Source: Litchfieldella rifensis (GTDB lineage: Bacteria; Pseudomonadota; Gammaproteobacteria; Pseudomonadales; Halomonadaceae). From it: a stretch of DNA of 64,000 nucleotides. The notes beneath the pieces were generated by a model. It was given only the letters and a program-made list of their open reading frames with translations, did not search any database and was not told the DNA's origin. Positions within the stretch are counted from its first letter, which is position 1. Every line of letters starts with the position of its first letter. Below are positions 46,884 to 54,643 of this stretch, piece by piece. The position numbers were made by a program, and so were the translations under genes. The stretch covers positions 347,513 to 411,512 of the forward strand of contig NZ_JBHRUG010000002.1 of the NCBI RefSeq assembly GCF_042646605.1, written 5' to 3'.

Positions 46884-47513
46884 ATGAAACTGAAGACATC
46901 GCTGATGGCCCTGACGCTGGCCGTGATCACACCGCTGGCTGCAGCCGCCAATGAAGGGGCCGAGCGTCTGTCACGCCTGCTCGAGCCGCTGAATACCTAC
47001 GCGGCGACCTTCGAGCAACAGATTCTCGATAGCAGTGGGCAGCGCCTCCAGGAAGCGCACGGCCAGATGTGGCTGTCTCGCCCCGGCAAGTTCCGCTGGG
47101 AGGTGGAGGCACCCTATCAGCAGGTGGTGGTATCCGACGGCGACGATGTCTATCTGCATGATCCCGACCTCGAGCAGGTGACCATCCAGCCGCTGGACAC
47201 CCGGGTCACCCATACCCCGGCCCTGCTGCTTTCGGGGCGTGCCTCCGAACTCACCGACAGTTACCGGGTTTCCCGTCAGCAACAGGGCTCGGCGGAGACC
47301 TTCACCTTGACGCCACGCGGGGCCGACACCCTGTTCGAGGAGCTCAAGATGACTTTCTACAGCGAGCGTCTGGGGTACTTGCAGATGACCGACAGCACTG
47401 GCCAGCGCACCGCCATCGAGTTCAACGACGTCGAATACAACCCCAGCATCGATGATTCGCGTTTCGTGTTCGATATTCCTGATGGCGCCGATGTGATCCG
47501 CGAGTCACGGTGA
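46884..47513 (+). CDS. lolA: Outer-membrane lipoprotein carrier protein LolA
   Basis: A 209-residue periplasmic chaperone carrying lipoproteins from LolCDE to LolB. A signal peptide (LMALTLAVITPLAAAA) precedes the mature domain, which has YAATFEQQILDSSGQRLQ, MWLSRPGKFRWEVEAPY and the closing EFNDVEYNPSIDDSRFVFDI. The ATG at 46884 has GGGAG five bases upstream; an in-frame GTG at 46878 overlaps that site. It follows ftsK by 151 bases with no other gene in between. Confidence 0.95.
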   Translation: MKLKTSLMALTLAVITPLAAAANEGAERLSRLLEPLNTYAATFEQQILDSSGQRLQEAHGQMWLSRPGKFRWEVEAPYQQVVVSDGDDVYLHDPDLEQVTIQPLDTRVTHTPALLLSGRASELTDSYRVSRQQQGSAETFTLTPRGADTLFEELKMTFYSERLGYLQMTDSTGQRTAIEFNDVEYNPSIDDSRFVFDIPDGADVIRESR

Positions 47514-47529
47514 CCCGGCTTCGCCGGGA

Positions 47530-47629
47530 GCTGTAAGCGATAAGCTTGAAGCCGTAAGAGAATCCCCCGTGGCTGGTCCGGCCACGGGGGTAGGCTGTCT
47601 ACGGCTTACGGCTTACGGCTTACGGCTCG
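47530..47629. repeat. TTACGGC-type repeat pair flanking the lolA/rarA terminator
   Basis: The left part (47530-47560) reads CTGTAAGCGATAAGCTTGAA and then GCCGTAAG. The right part (47600-47627) has about four CGGCTTA heptamers. A terminator hairpin stands between them, as at purB. The right part ends at the rarA stop. Confidence 0.75.
47564..47590. terminator. Bidirectional terminator between lolA and rarA
   Basis: CCCCCGTGGC and GCCACGGGGG form a perfect 10-bp stem with loop TGGTCCG between convergent genes. T tracts are short on both sides. Confidence 0.7.
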
Positions 47630-47632
47630 GCG

Positions 47633-48976
47633 CTACGCGCCGCCGCCCTCATCGGCCTGGTCATCCAGCTCGGCGCGCCAATCCATGATCTGCTTGAAAC
47701 GCGCTTCCTGGCCGTATTCGCTGGGCACGTAGAGATCGACCCTAGGCACTCCGGCGGGCCAGCAGTCATGTGAGCTGCCGGCGGGGTAGCCATGGGGCTC
47801 ATTATGAGCGTAACGGTATCCCTCGCCATGCCCGAGGCTCGCCATCAGCTTGGTCGGCGCATTCCTCAGGTAGGTGGGCACCTCGAGGTCGGGGTGCTCG
47901 GCGACCGCGGCCTTGGCCTGCTTCCAGGCACGGTCGATGGTGTTGCTCTTGGGGGCCACCGCCAGGTGAATCGCCGCATGAGCAATGGCGCGTTGTCCCT
48001 CGTAGTCGCCCAGGCGCAGGAAGGCGTCCCAGGCCGCCATCACCAGTGGCAAGGCGCGGGGATCGGCATTGCCGACGTCCTCCGAGGCGATGGCGGCCAG
48101 ACGACGCACCACATCCAAGGGGTCGCCGCCGCCCTGCACGAACTGGGCGATATACACCAGCGCCGCATCCGGGCGCGACGAACGCACCGACTTGTGGATG
48201 GCCGAGAGCAGGTCGTAGTAATGATCGCCCTGCTTGTCGAAGGCACTGGCCCGATGGCCGATGATCTCTTCCAGGGCTTCCCGGGGCAACCGTTCCCCTT
48301 CACCCTCGGGGATCGTGAAGTCGCAGGCGGTCTCGAGCAGCCCCAGGGCGCGGCGAGCATCGCCACTGGAGGCGCGGGCGAGAGTGGTCAGCACGTCGTC
48401 TTCGACATGGATCTCGCGGCTCCCCAGGCCGCGTTCGCGGTCGCTGAGGGCCTGTTGCAGCACCTGCAGCAGCTCGTCCTCGCCGAGGGGCTTCAGCACG
48501 TAGACCCGGGCGCGGGACAGCAGCGCCGAATTGACTTCGAACGACGGGTTTTCGGTGGTCGCGCCGATCAACGTCAGCAATCCCGATTCCACATGTGGCA
48601 GCAGGGCATCCTGCTGACTCTTGTTGAGACGGTGGATTTCGTCGAGGAACAGCAGGGTGCTGCGCCCCTGGGACTGGGCCAGGCGAGCACGCTCGACCGC
48701 CGCGCGAATGTCCTTGACTCCAGCCATCACCGCCGAGAGCTGCTCTAACTCGGCCCCCGATTCATTGGCCAGAATCTCTGCCAGGGTGGTCTTGCCTACC
48801 CCCGGCGGCCCCCACAGGATCATCGAGCGTACCGTGGCCATTTCCACCATGCGCCGCAGCGGCTTGCCGGGGCCGACCAGGGCATCCTGTCCGACATAGT
48901 CGGCTAGCCGCCGCGGGCGCATGCGGAAGGCCAGAGGGGCGCTGTCCTGGGACTGTTGCTGGCTGAAGAGATCCAT
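47633..48976 (-). CDS. rarA: Replication-associated recombination protein RarA (MgsA)
   Basis: A 447-residue AAA+ ATPase that acts at stalled replication forks and interacts with SSB. Walker A is LWGPPGVGKTTLA, Walker B STLLFLDEIHRLNKSQQD, sensor 1 TLIGATTENPSFEVNSALLS; the C-terminal tetramer domain contains DALLVYIAQ-like and PTYLRNAPTKLMASLGHG segments. The order ftsK-lolA-rarA is general in gammaproteobacteria, but serS, the usual next gene, does not follow here. The C-terminal LDDQADEGGGA tail is acidic. Confidence 0.95.
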   Translation of the reverse strand: MDLFSQQQSQDSAPLAFRMRPRRLADYVGQDALVGPGKPLRRMVEMATVRSMILWGPPGVGKTTLAEILANESGAELEQLSAVMAGVKDIRAAVERARLAQSQGRSTLLFLDEIHRLNKSQQDALLPHVESGLLTLIGATTENPSFEVNSALLSRARVYVLKPLGEDELLQVLQQALSDRERGLGSREIHVEDDVLTTLARASSGDARRALGLLETACDFTIPEGEGERLPREALEEIIGHRASAFDKQGDHYYDLLSAIHKSVRSSRPDAALVYIAQFVQGGGDPLDVVRRLAAIASEDVGNADPRALPLVMAAWDAFLRLGDYEGQRAIAHAAIHLAVAPKSNTIDRAWKQAKAAVAEHPDLEVPTYLRNAPTKLMASLGHGEGYRYAHNEPHGYPAGSSHDCWPAGVPRVDLYVPSEYGQEARFKQIMDWRAELDDQADEGGGA

Positions 48977-49217
48977 GAATCGACTCCGGTGACTCTTGAG
49001 GCTTGGGACTATGATTTCGAGGACTTTACTTGACTTGAGCTACTTTCTACGACTTTAGGCGATGGCACAATGTTGGCGGAGGCACTAGGGTTATACATCC
49101 AAGGCTCGCAGAACGGCGAACGTAGTATTTTGTTACCGCCGTTGAACCTGAGCTTCTCGGGCGAATCCAATACAAGCCATCGTTTGCCCTTCTTACGCCA
49201 GCAGAGGAGGCCCTGCC

Positions 49218-49772
49218 ATGCCCATGCTGACTCAACTGCGCCTGGACCATGCCAACATGGCGCGCCTGTTGCATGTCCTGCAGCTCAAGCAGAAGACGCT
49301 CGCCGCCGGCGAACGTCCCGACTTCCAGCTCATTCGTGAGGTGGTCGACTACATCCTCGACTACATGGATGGTTTTACTGTCCCCCTGGAACGGATCTGC
49401 AGCGAGCAGTTGCTAGCCAGGGCTCCTCAAGCCAGGGAACTGAGCTGTCGTCTTGCCAGCGACTACCGTGCCTTGCATGAGCGTTTGATGCGTCTGTCCC
49501 AGGATCTCGACATGATCCTCATGGATGCCGTGGTGCCCATGGATCGCTTCGCCGAGGACCTGAAGGCCTATCTCGATGCCCATCGTGCGTACCTACGCGA
49601 TGAGCGCGAGGAGCTCTTCCCGCTGATTCGCGAGCATTTCGACGATGACGATCTTCAGCGCCTGGCTGCGGCGCTACCCGAAGGGGCCGCCGCCAAGCTC
49701 GAGTATCTGCAGGAAGCCTACCCGGAGCTCTATGCCGAATTGCGTGGTGCACCCGAGCCTGTCGTGTCTTGA
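49218..49772 (+). CDS. Hemerythrin-like protein with altered metal site
   Basis: A 184-residue four-helix-bundle protein of the hemerythrin HHE family. Expected ligands are seen as His11 (RLDHANM), Glu58, His87 (YRALHERL) and His122 with the downstream acids (AHRAYLRDEREELFPL). The canonical His-His-Pro-x-Glu of helix 2 is replaced by FTVPLE (53-58), so two His ligands are missing and a normal di-iron centre is doubtful. AGAGGAGG lies just before the ATG. It is divergent from rarA and ends 25 bases from the end of umuC. A role in oxygen or NO sensing is common in the family but cannot be claimed here. Confidence 0.8.
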   Translation: MPMLTQLRLDHANMARLLHVLQLKQKTLAAGERPDFQLIREVVDYILDYMDGFTVPLERICSEQLLARAPQARELSCRLASDYRALHERLMRLSQDLDMILMDAVVPMDRFAEDLKAYLDAHRAYLRDEREELFPLIREHFDDDDLQRLAAALPEGAAAKLEYLQEAYPELYAELRGAPEPVVS

Positions 49773-49797
49773 ACCAACCTGGGCTTGCCAGGGAGCC

Positions 49798-51060
49798 TCA
49801 TCGGCTGCCGACGCGGGGCAAGTCTCGCCAGCGCGTCGTATAGCAGGGTGAACGTCGTCGGCTCTGCATCTGCCAGGCGGCGCTGGCGGCTTGTACGCCG
49901 AGCGTCAGTGCCTCGTAGCCGAAGCGCTGTCGAATACTATCCCAGGTGGCCATGAGGCGTTCCTGGCGTAGAGGATCGCTACCATCGAACAGCGACGGTT
50001 GGTGATGACGCCGTGGTACCAGATCGCCAAGCATGACTCCCAGCTTGTGGTAGGCCATACCGGGATGCCACAGTCGGGCCAGCAACGCCTGAGCGAACCG
50101 GTTGAGGAGCAGGGTGTCGGCACTGGGAAAGGGCAGGTCGGCCCACGCACTGGTGCGGCTTTGGGGCATGCTCGGCGAGGAATTGGTGCGTAGGAAGACA
50201 CCCAGCGTGCGGGCCTGGAGATCGCCGCGGCGCAGCTTCTCGCCGGCGCGCTGGCAACGATGGCGCAGCGCCGCGCGAATGTCCCCGGGATCGCCGAGCG
50301 GTTTGCCGAAAGAACGTGAACACAGCACGCTGCGTCGCGGCGTCTCGAGTTCCTGGGGTTGCAGGCAAGGCATGCCGGCGAGTTCACGGGCCGTGCGTGC
50401 CACCATCACGCCGAAGCGGCGCTGCAGCCAGTCGTGGGGCGCATCGCGCAGCGCCGAAGCCGTAACGATGCCCTGGCCGGCCAAGCGTGCCTGTAAGCGA
50501 TCCCCGATTCCCCAGATGCCGTTCAATGGCAGCTCACGTAACAGGGCCTCCAGATCCAGTGCCCTGGCATCGTGCCAGACGCATACCTGGGGGCGTGCCG
50601 GCTGACGCTTGGCGCACCGGTTGGCCAGCTTGGCCAGGGTGCGGCTGGGAGCGATGCCCACCGATACCGGCAATCCCACCTTACAGGCCACCGCCGTGAT
50701 CAGTTCCCGCCCCAGGGCCTCGAGGTCGCCTGGCACACCGCACAGGTCGAGAAAGCACTCGTCGATCGAGTAGGGATCGAGACCCGGGATACGGGACTCC
50801 AGCACATCCTGCACCCGCGCCGACAGGTCGCCATAGAGAGCGTAGTTGGAAGAGCACAGGGTGACCTGACGACGCAGGCTCGGAGTGATCTTGTGGGTGG
50901 CAATGCCCATTGGAATGTCGAGCGCCTTGAACTCCTCGGAGCGGGCGATCACACAGCCATCGTTATTGGACAGCACGCCCACCGGACGACCTTCCAGATG
51001 GGGTGCGAACAGTCGCTCACAGGCCACATAGAAGTTGTTGCAGTCGACCAGCGCGAACAT
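49798..51060 (-). CDS. umuC: DNA polymerase V catalytic subunit UmuC
   Basis: A 420-residue Y-family polymerase for error-prone lesion bypass. The palm acids are seen in FALVDCNNFYVACERLF and DPYSIDECFLDLCG; SNNDGCVIARSEEFKAL and GIWGIGDRLQARL complete the core, followed by the little-finger domain and DUF4113 tail (QSRRRSPCYTTRWRDLPRV). The ATG at 51060 is two bases past the umuD stop with GGGAG upstream. It is controlled together with umuD by the SOS box at 51516. Confidence 0.96.
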   Translation of the reverse strand: MFALVDCNNFYVACERLFAPHLEGRPVGVLSNNDGCVIARSEEFKALDIPMGIATHKITPSLRRQVTLCSSNYALYGDLSARVQDVLESRIPGLDPYSIDECFLDLCGVPGDLEALGRELITAVACKVGLPVSVGIAPSRTLAKLANRCAKRQPARPQVCVWHDARALDLEALLRELPLNGIWGIGDRLQARLAGQGIVTASALRDAPHDWLQRRFGVMVARTARELAGMPCLQPQELETPRRSVLCSRSFGKPLGDPGDIRAALRHRCQRAGEKLRRGDLQARTLGVFLRTNSSPSMPQSRTSAWADLPFPSADTLLLNRFAQALLARLWHPGMAYHKLGVMLGDLVPRRHHQPSLFDGSDPLRQERLMATWDSIRQRFGYEALTLGVQAASAAWQMQSRRRSPCYTTRWRDLPRVGSR

Positions 51061-51062
51061 CC

Positions 51063-51485
51063 TCAAGGCTCCCGGAGCGGGTGTTGCAGATCATGGATCA
51101 CGTGGCTGACCACGCCCCAGAGTCGGCACTCGTCGTCGAGTGGCAGTCGATCCGCATCCGGCTCGGTCGGGCGCAGCCACAGGCGCTGGTGCGTACCCTC
51201 CAGGCGCTGCAGGCACAGCTCGCCCTCGATGACGGCGATCACCCAGTGCCCTGGCCGTGGCGTCAGTGAGCGGTCCACCACCAGCAGGTCGCCGTGCTGA
51301 AAACCGGCGCTGGCCTGAGTGTTTCCCTCCACGAGCATGAAAAAGGTCGAAGCCGGTCGTGGTACGAGGTGGCGGTGCAGGTCCAGCGGTGCGTCCAGGT
51401 AGTCGTCAGCGGGCGAAGGGAAGCCGCTGGCGCCACGCCGCAGGGGCAGTGGTGGTGACGGTGGGGCGGGTGACATCATGCGCAT
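51063..51485 (-). CDS. umuD: UmuD-like protein lacking the catalytic dyad
   Basis: A 140-residue LexA/UmuD-type S24 protein. Active UmuD cuts itself after RecA activation and the product UmuD' joins UmuC. The cleavage-site context SGFPSPADDYLDAPLDL is kept at residues 20-36. However, the ungapped alignment with E. coli UmuD puts Thr56 (EGNTQ) at catalytic Ser60 (GDSM) and Gln93 (LCLQRL) at catalytic Lys97 (TVKKL). All surrounding fold positions (GDLLVVDRSLT, VIAVIEGE) are intact. Self-cleavage by the usual mechanism therefore seems impossible, unless cut in trans or Thr serves. The frame is intact and the SOS box upstream is good. Confidence 0.92.
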   Translation of the reverse strand: MRMMSPAPPSPPLPLRRGASGFPSPADDYLDAPLDLHRHLVPRPASTFFMLVEGNTQASAGFQHGDLLVVDRSLTPRPGHWVIAVIEGELCLQRLEGTHQRLWLRPTEPDADRLPLDDECRLWGVVSHVIHDLQHPLREP

Positions 51486-51515
51486 CGCGATCTCCGAAGG
51501 GAAACGAACCTATAA

Positions 51516-51531
51516 CTGTAAAAATAAACAG
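51516..51531 (-). promoter_or_regulatory. LexA (SOS) box of umuDC
   Basis: CTGTAAAAATAAACAG fits the CTGT-N8-ACAG LexA consensus exactly and lies about 30 bases before the umuD start, in the gap to the divergent LysR gene. Confidence 0.9.
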
Positions 51532-51620
51532 TATTCGGTTCATGGGCAAGCATTGCTCGGGTCGCGTTGCCAGGTGAGGTAGAATGCGCGCAACGTCCGG
51601 GTAGTGAGGATACGATCGAC

Positions 51621-52514
51621 ATGGATCGGTTGCAGGCGATGCAAATCTTTCGAGCCGTGGTCGAAGCGGGCAGCTTCGCCGGCGGCGCGCGCAAGCTGGG
51701 GCTGTCCAATGCCATGGTCAGCAAGCAGGTGGCACGCCTCGAGGAACAGTTGGGGGTCCGCCTGCTGGTGAGGACCACGCGTCGCCTGCAGCTCACCGCC
51801 GAAGGCGAGCGCTACCTGCAGGGGGCCGGGCGCTTGCTCGACGAACTGCACGAGCTGGAAGCCGGCCTAGGTGAGCAGCGTGGCGAGATCCGCGGCCGGT
51901 TGCGGCTCTCGGCACCGTTGGATTTCGGGGTGCGCGAGCTGATCCCGGCCCTGCAGGCCTTCGAGCAGAAGCATCCGGCGGTGGCGCTCGATGTTGTCCT
52001 GGAAGATCGCCGCGTCGATCTGTTGGCCGAGGACTTCGACCTGGTGGTGCGTATCGGCGAACTGGAGGATTCCAGCCTGATCGCCCGCCCGCTGATGGCG
52101 ATGCCGATGCATGTCTATGCATCGCCCGACTATCTCGAACGCTATGGCGCGCCGCGCCACCCGCGTGAGTTGGCACACCACCGCTGCCTGCATTACAGCC
52201 TGCAGCGCAATGGACCAAGCTGGACATTGCTGGTCGATGGCAAGCCCGAGCGCATTCGCTATCGACCGGTGCTGACCTGCAACAACGGCCGCGCTCTGAC
52301 CGAGGCCGCCGCACGCGGCATGGGATTGGTGCAGAAGCCGGCCTTCCTCGGCGAACCGGAAGTGGCGCGGGGACGTTTGGTGCGGGTATTGGAGGAGTTC
52401 AGTCCCGCGCCGCTGGGCGTGTACCTGCTGTACGCCGAACGCGAGCTGATGCCGGCACGGTTGCGGGTGCTTATCGACACCTTGCTAGCGCACTTTACGG
52501 AGAAAGGGGCATGA
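51621..52514 (+). CDS. LysR-family transcriptional regulator
   Basis: A 297-residue LysR regulator. The N-terminal winged HTH reads MDRLQAMQIFRAVVEAGSFA and SNAMVSKQVARLEEQLGVRL; residues 90-297 form the effector domain (RGRLRLSAPLDFG, LDVVLEDRRVDLLAEDFDLV). The pattern matches the CrgA/DmlR-like group, which often controls nearby or its own genes. The start at 51621 agrees with the family N-terminus. murI begins inside its stop codon (ATGA), so it is co-translated with cell-wall and tRNA genes. Its target is unknown. Confidence 0.9.
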   Translation: MDRLQAMQIFRAVVEAGSFAGGARKLGLSNAMVSKQVARLEEQLGVRLLVRTTRRLQLTAEGERYLQGAGRLLDELHELEAGLGEQRGEIRGRLRLSAPLDFGVRELIPALQAFEQKHPAVALDVVLEDRRVDLLAEDFDLVVRIGELEDSSLIARPLMAMPMHVYASPDYLERYGAPRHPRELAHHRCLHYSLQRNGPSWTLLVDGKPERIRYRPVLTCNNGRALTEAAARGMGLVQKPAFLGEPEVARGRLVRVLEEFSPAPLGVYLLYAERELMPARLRVLIDTLLAHFTEKGA

Positions 52515-53350
52515 GGGGACCGATCCTGATTTTCGATTCCGGCGTCGGCGGTTTGTCGGTGGTCGCCGCCCTGCGTCAACGCTTGTCCGGCGCGGCCTTG
52601 GCCTATGTCTGCGACGATGCCATGCTGCCCTATGGCACCAAGAATGACGACTGGCTGGTGGCGCGCATCGTATCGGTATGCGAGACCGCGGTGCGTCAAA
52701 GTGGTGCCAGCGTCCTGGTGGTGGCCTGCAACACGGCCAGTACCCTGGCGCTCGATGCCTTGCGCGAGCGGCTGGCGGTGCCGGTGGTCGGCACCGTGCC
52801 GGCGATCAAGCCGGCCGCCCGGCTGAGCTGTAGCCGCCACCTCGCCCTGCTGGCGACCTCGGCCACCGTCAATCGGGCTTATACCCAGGCCCTGATCGAC
52901 GACTTCGCCGCCGACTGCCGGGTGTTGCGCCTGGCCGCCGACCCCCTGGTCGAACAAGCCGAGCGTTGGCTGGTCGGCGGGGCACTCGATCAGCAGATGA
53001 TGGCGAACTGCCTGGCACCGTTGTGGGACGATGCCAAACTCGACACCGTGGTACTCGGGTGCACGCACTTTCCGTTGCTGCGTGAAGCCCTGGAGGCCGC
53101 TGCACCGCGCCCGGTCACCTGGATCGACTCCGGTGATGCCATCGCCCGTCGCGTCGCGCAAGTGGTGATACGCCCCGCCCCTCTGAACGGCCCCGGACCT
53201 GCCTGGGTCACCGGCCCCGAGGCGCGGCTGGCGTCGGCGCTCGCGGCATACGGTTTCGCCGCACCGCGGTATCTCGAGGTGCCCTTGCCAGGCAAGCAGA
53301 CCTCACCGGTGCCGGACGGTTCGCCGACTTTCATTGATGCCGACCTTTGA
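52511..53350 (+). CDS. murI: Glutamate racemase
   Basis: A 279-residue racemase providing D-glutamate for peptidoglycan. Catalytic Cys residues are seen in VVACNTAST (near 73) and VVLGCTHFPLL (near 183), with Asp in IFDSGVGGLSVV and the LPYGTK motif. The start overlaps the LysR gene stop. It is followed after 15 bases by trmA. Confidence 0.95.
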   Translation: MRGPILIFDSGVGGLSVVAALRQRLSGAALAYVCDDAMLPYGTKNDDWLVARIVSVCETAVRQSGASVLVVACNTASTLALDALRERLAVPVVGTVPAIKPAARLSCSRHLALLATSATVNRAYTQALIDDFAADCRVLRLAADPLVEQAERWLVGGALDQQMMANCLAPLWDDAKLDTVVLGCTHFPLLREALEAAAPRPVTWIDSGDAIARRVAQVVIRPAPLNGPGPAWVTGPEARLASALAAYGFAAPRYLEVPLPGKQTSPVPDGSPTFIDADL

Positions 53351-53365
53351 CCGCAAGGAGACTCT

Positions 53366-54475
53366 GTGGCCGTACCCGTTGTCGACCCCGCCCGCTATGA
53401 CGAGCAACTCGAAGCCAAGCGGGCGCGTATCACCGCTCAGTTCGCACGCTTCGCGCCACCTCCGCTGGAGGTGCATGCCTCGCCGGCGAGCCATTACCGC
53501 ATGCGCTGTGAGTTCCGGATCTGGCATGAGGGCGACGATCTCTTCTATGCCATGTTCGAGGTCGATCCCCTCGATCCGAAGAAGAAGACCGTCATTCGCC
53601 TCGACGACTATCCGGTGGCCAGTCGGCGCATCAATGAATTGATGCCGCGCCTGCTGGATGCCGTACGCGACATCCCCGTCCTGCGGCGCAAGCTGTTTCA
53701 GGTCGAATTCCTGACCACACTGGCCGGCGAGGCGCTGATCACCCTGATCTACCACAAGCCCCTGGACGATACCTGGGAGGCCGAAGCCCGCGCGCTGCAA
53801 ACCACACTCGGGGTGTCGATCATCGGCCGTTCACGCAAGCAGCGCCGGGTACTCGACCGCGATCACGTCTGGGAGCGGTTGACGGTGGAGGGCCGTGAGT
53901 TCGTCTACCAGCAGGTCGAGAACAGCTTTACCCAGCCAAACGCCGAGATCTGCAAGGCCATGCTGGGCTGGGCCAGGGATGTGACCCGCGACAGCCGGCA
54001 TCGCGATCTGGTCGAGCTGTATTGTGGCAATGGCAACTTCACCGTCGCGCTGGCCGAGAACTTTCGGCGTGTGCTGGCCACCGAGATCTCGCGTACGTCG
54101 GTGGCCTCGGCGAGGGCCAACCTGGCGGCCAATGATATCGACAACGCCAGCGTGGCACGGATGTCCGCCGAGGAGTTCGCAGCGGCGCTGAAGGGCGAGA
54201 AGGGCGGCCGTCGAGTGGCCGAGATGGGGTTGGACGACTACGATTTCTCTACGGTCCTGGTAGACCCGCCGCGCGCCGGCCTCGACACACGCAGTTGCGA
54301 ACAGCTCAGCGATTATCGGCGTATCGTCTACATCTCATGTAACCCCGATACGCTGGCGGATAACTTGGAGCAGCTCAAGCACACTCATGCCATCACGCGC
54401 TTTGCGCTGTTCGATCAGTTTCCCTGGACGCATCACTGTGAATGCGGCGTCTTGCTGGAGCATCGTCAAGACTGA
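53366..54475 (+). CDS. trmA: tRNA (uracil-5-)-methyltransferase
   Basis: A 369-residue SAM enzyme that forms m5U54 in the T loop of tRNAs. The SAM site is ELYCGNGNFTVALAENF, with VLVDPPRAGLD, catalytic Cys in YISCNPDTLADNL and Glu in HHCECGVLLE. The shorter length and absence of a TRAM or iron-sulfur domain distinguish it from RlmD and RlmC. It starts at a GTG with AAGGAG five bases upstream. It is probably in one unit with murI. Confidence 0.95.
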   Translation: MAVPVVDPARYDEQLEAKRARITAQFARFAPPPLEVHASPASHYRMRCEFRIWHEGDDLFYAMFEVDPLDPKKKTVIRLDDYPVASRRINELMPRLLDAVRDIPVLRRKLFQVEFLTTLAGEALITLIYHKPLDDTWEAEARALQTTLGVSIIGRSRKQRRVLDRDHVWERLTVEGREFVYQQVENSFTQPNAEICKAMLGWARDVTRDSRHRDLVELYCGNGNFTVALAENFRRVLATEISRTSVASARANLAANDIDNASVARMSAEEFAAALKGEKGGRRVAEMGLDDYDFSTVLVDPPRAGLDTRSCEQLSDYRRIVYISCNPDTLADNLEQLKHTHAITRFALFDQFPWTHHCECGVLLEHRQD

Positions 54476-54643
54476 TCTAAAGTCAAGAGACGATGCGTAA
54501 CTGACATGCTCCATGACAAAGGGTCAATTCGGTGGGGGCGGGCACCGGGCTGCAGTAAGCTGACGTCCAGTGCGGTCGCGAGGATCGCGCTCTTGAACAT
54601 CCCGCCGGTCGCAGGGTGCGATCGGCTCGAGCCGAGGTGATTG

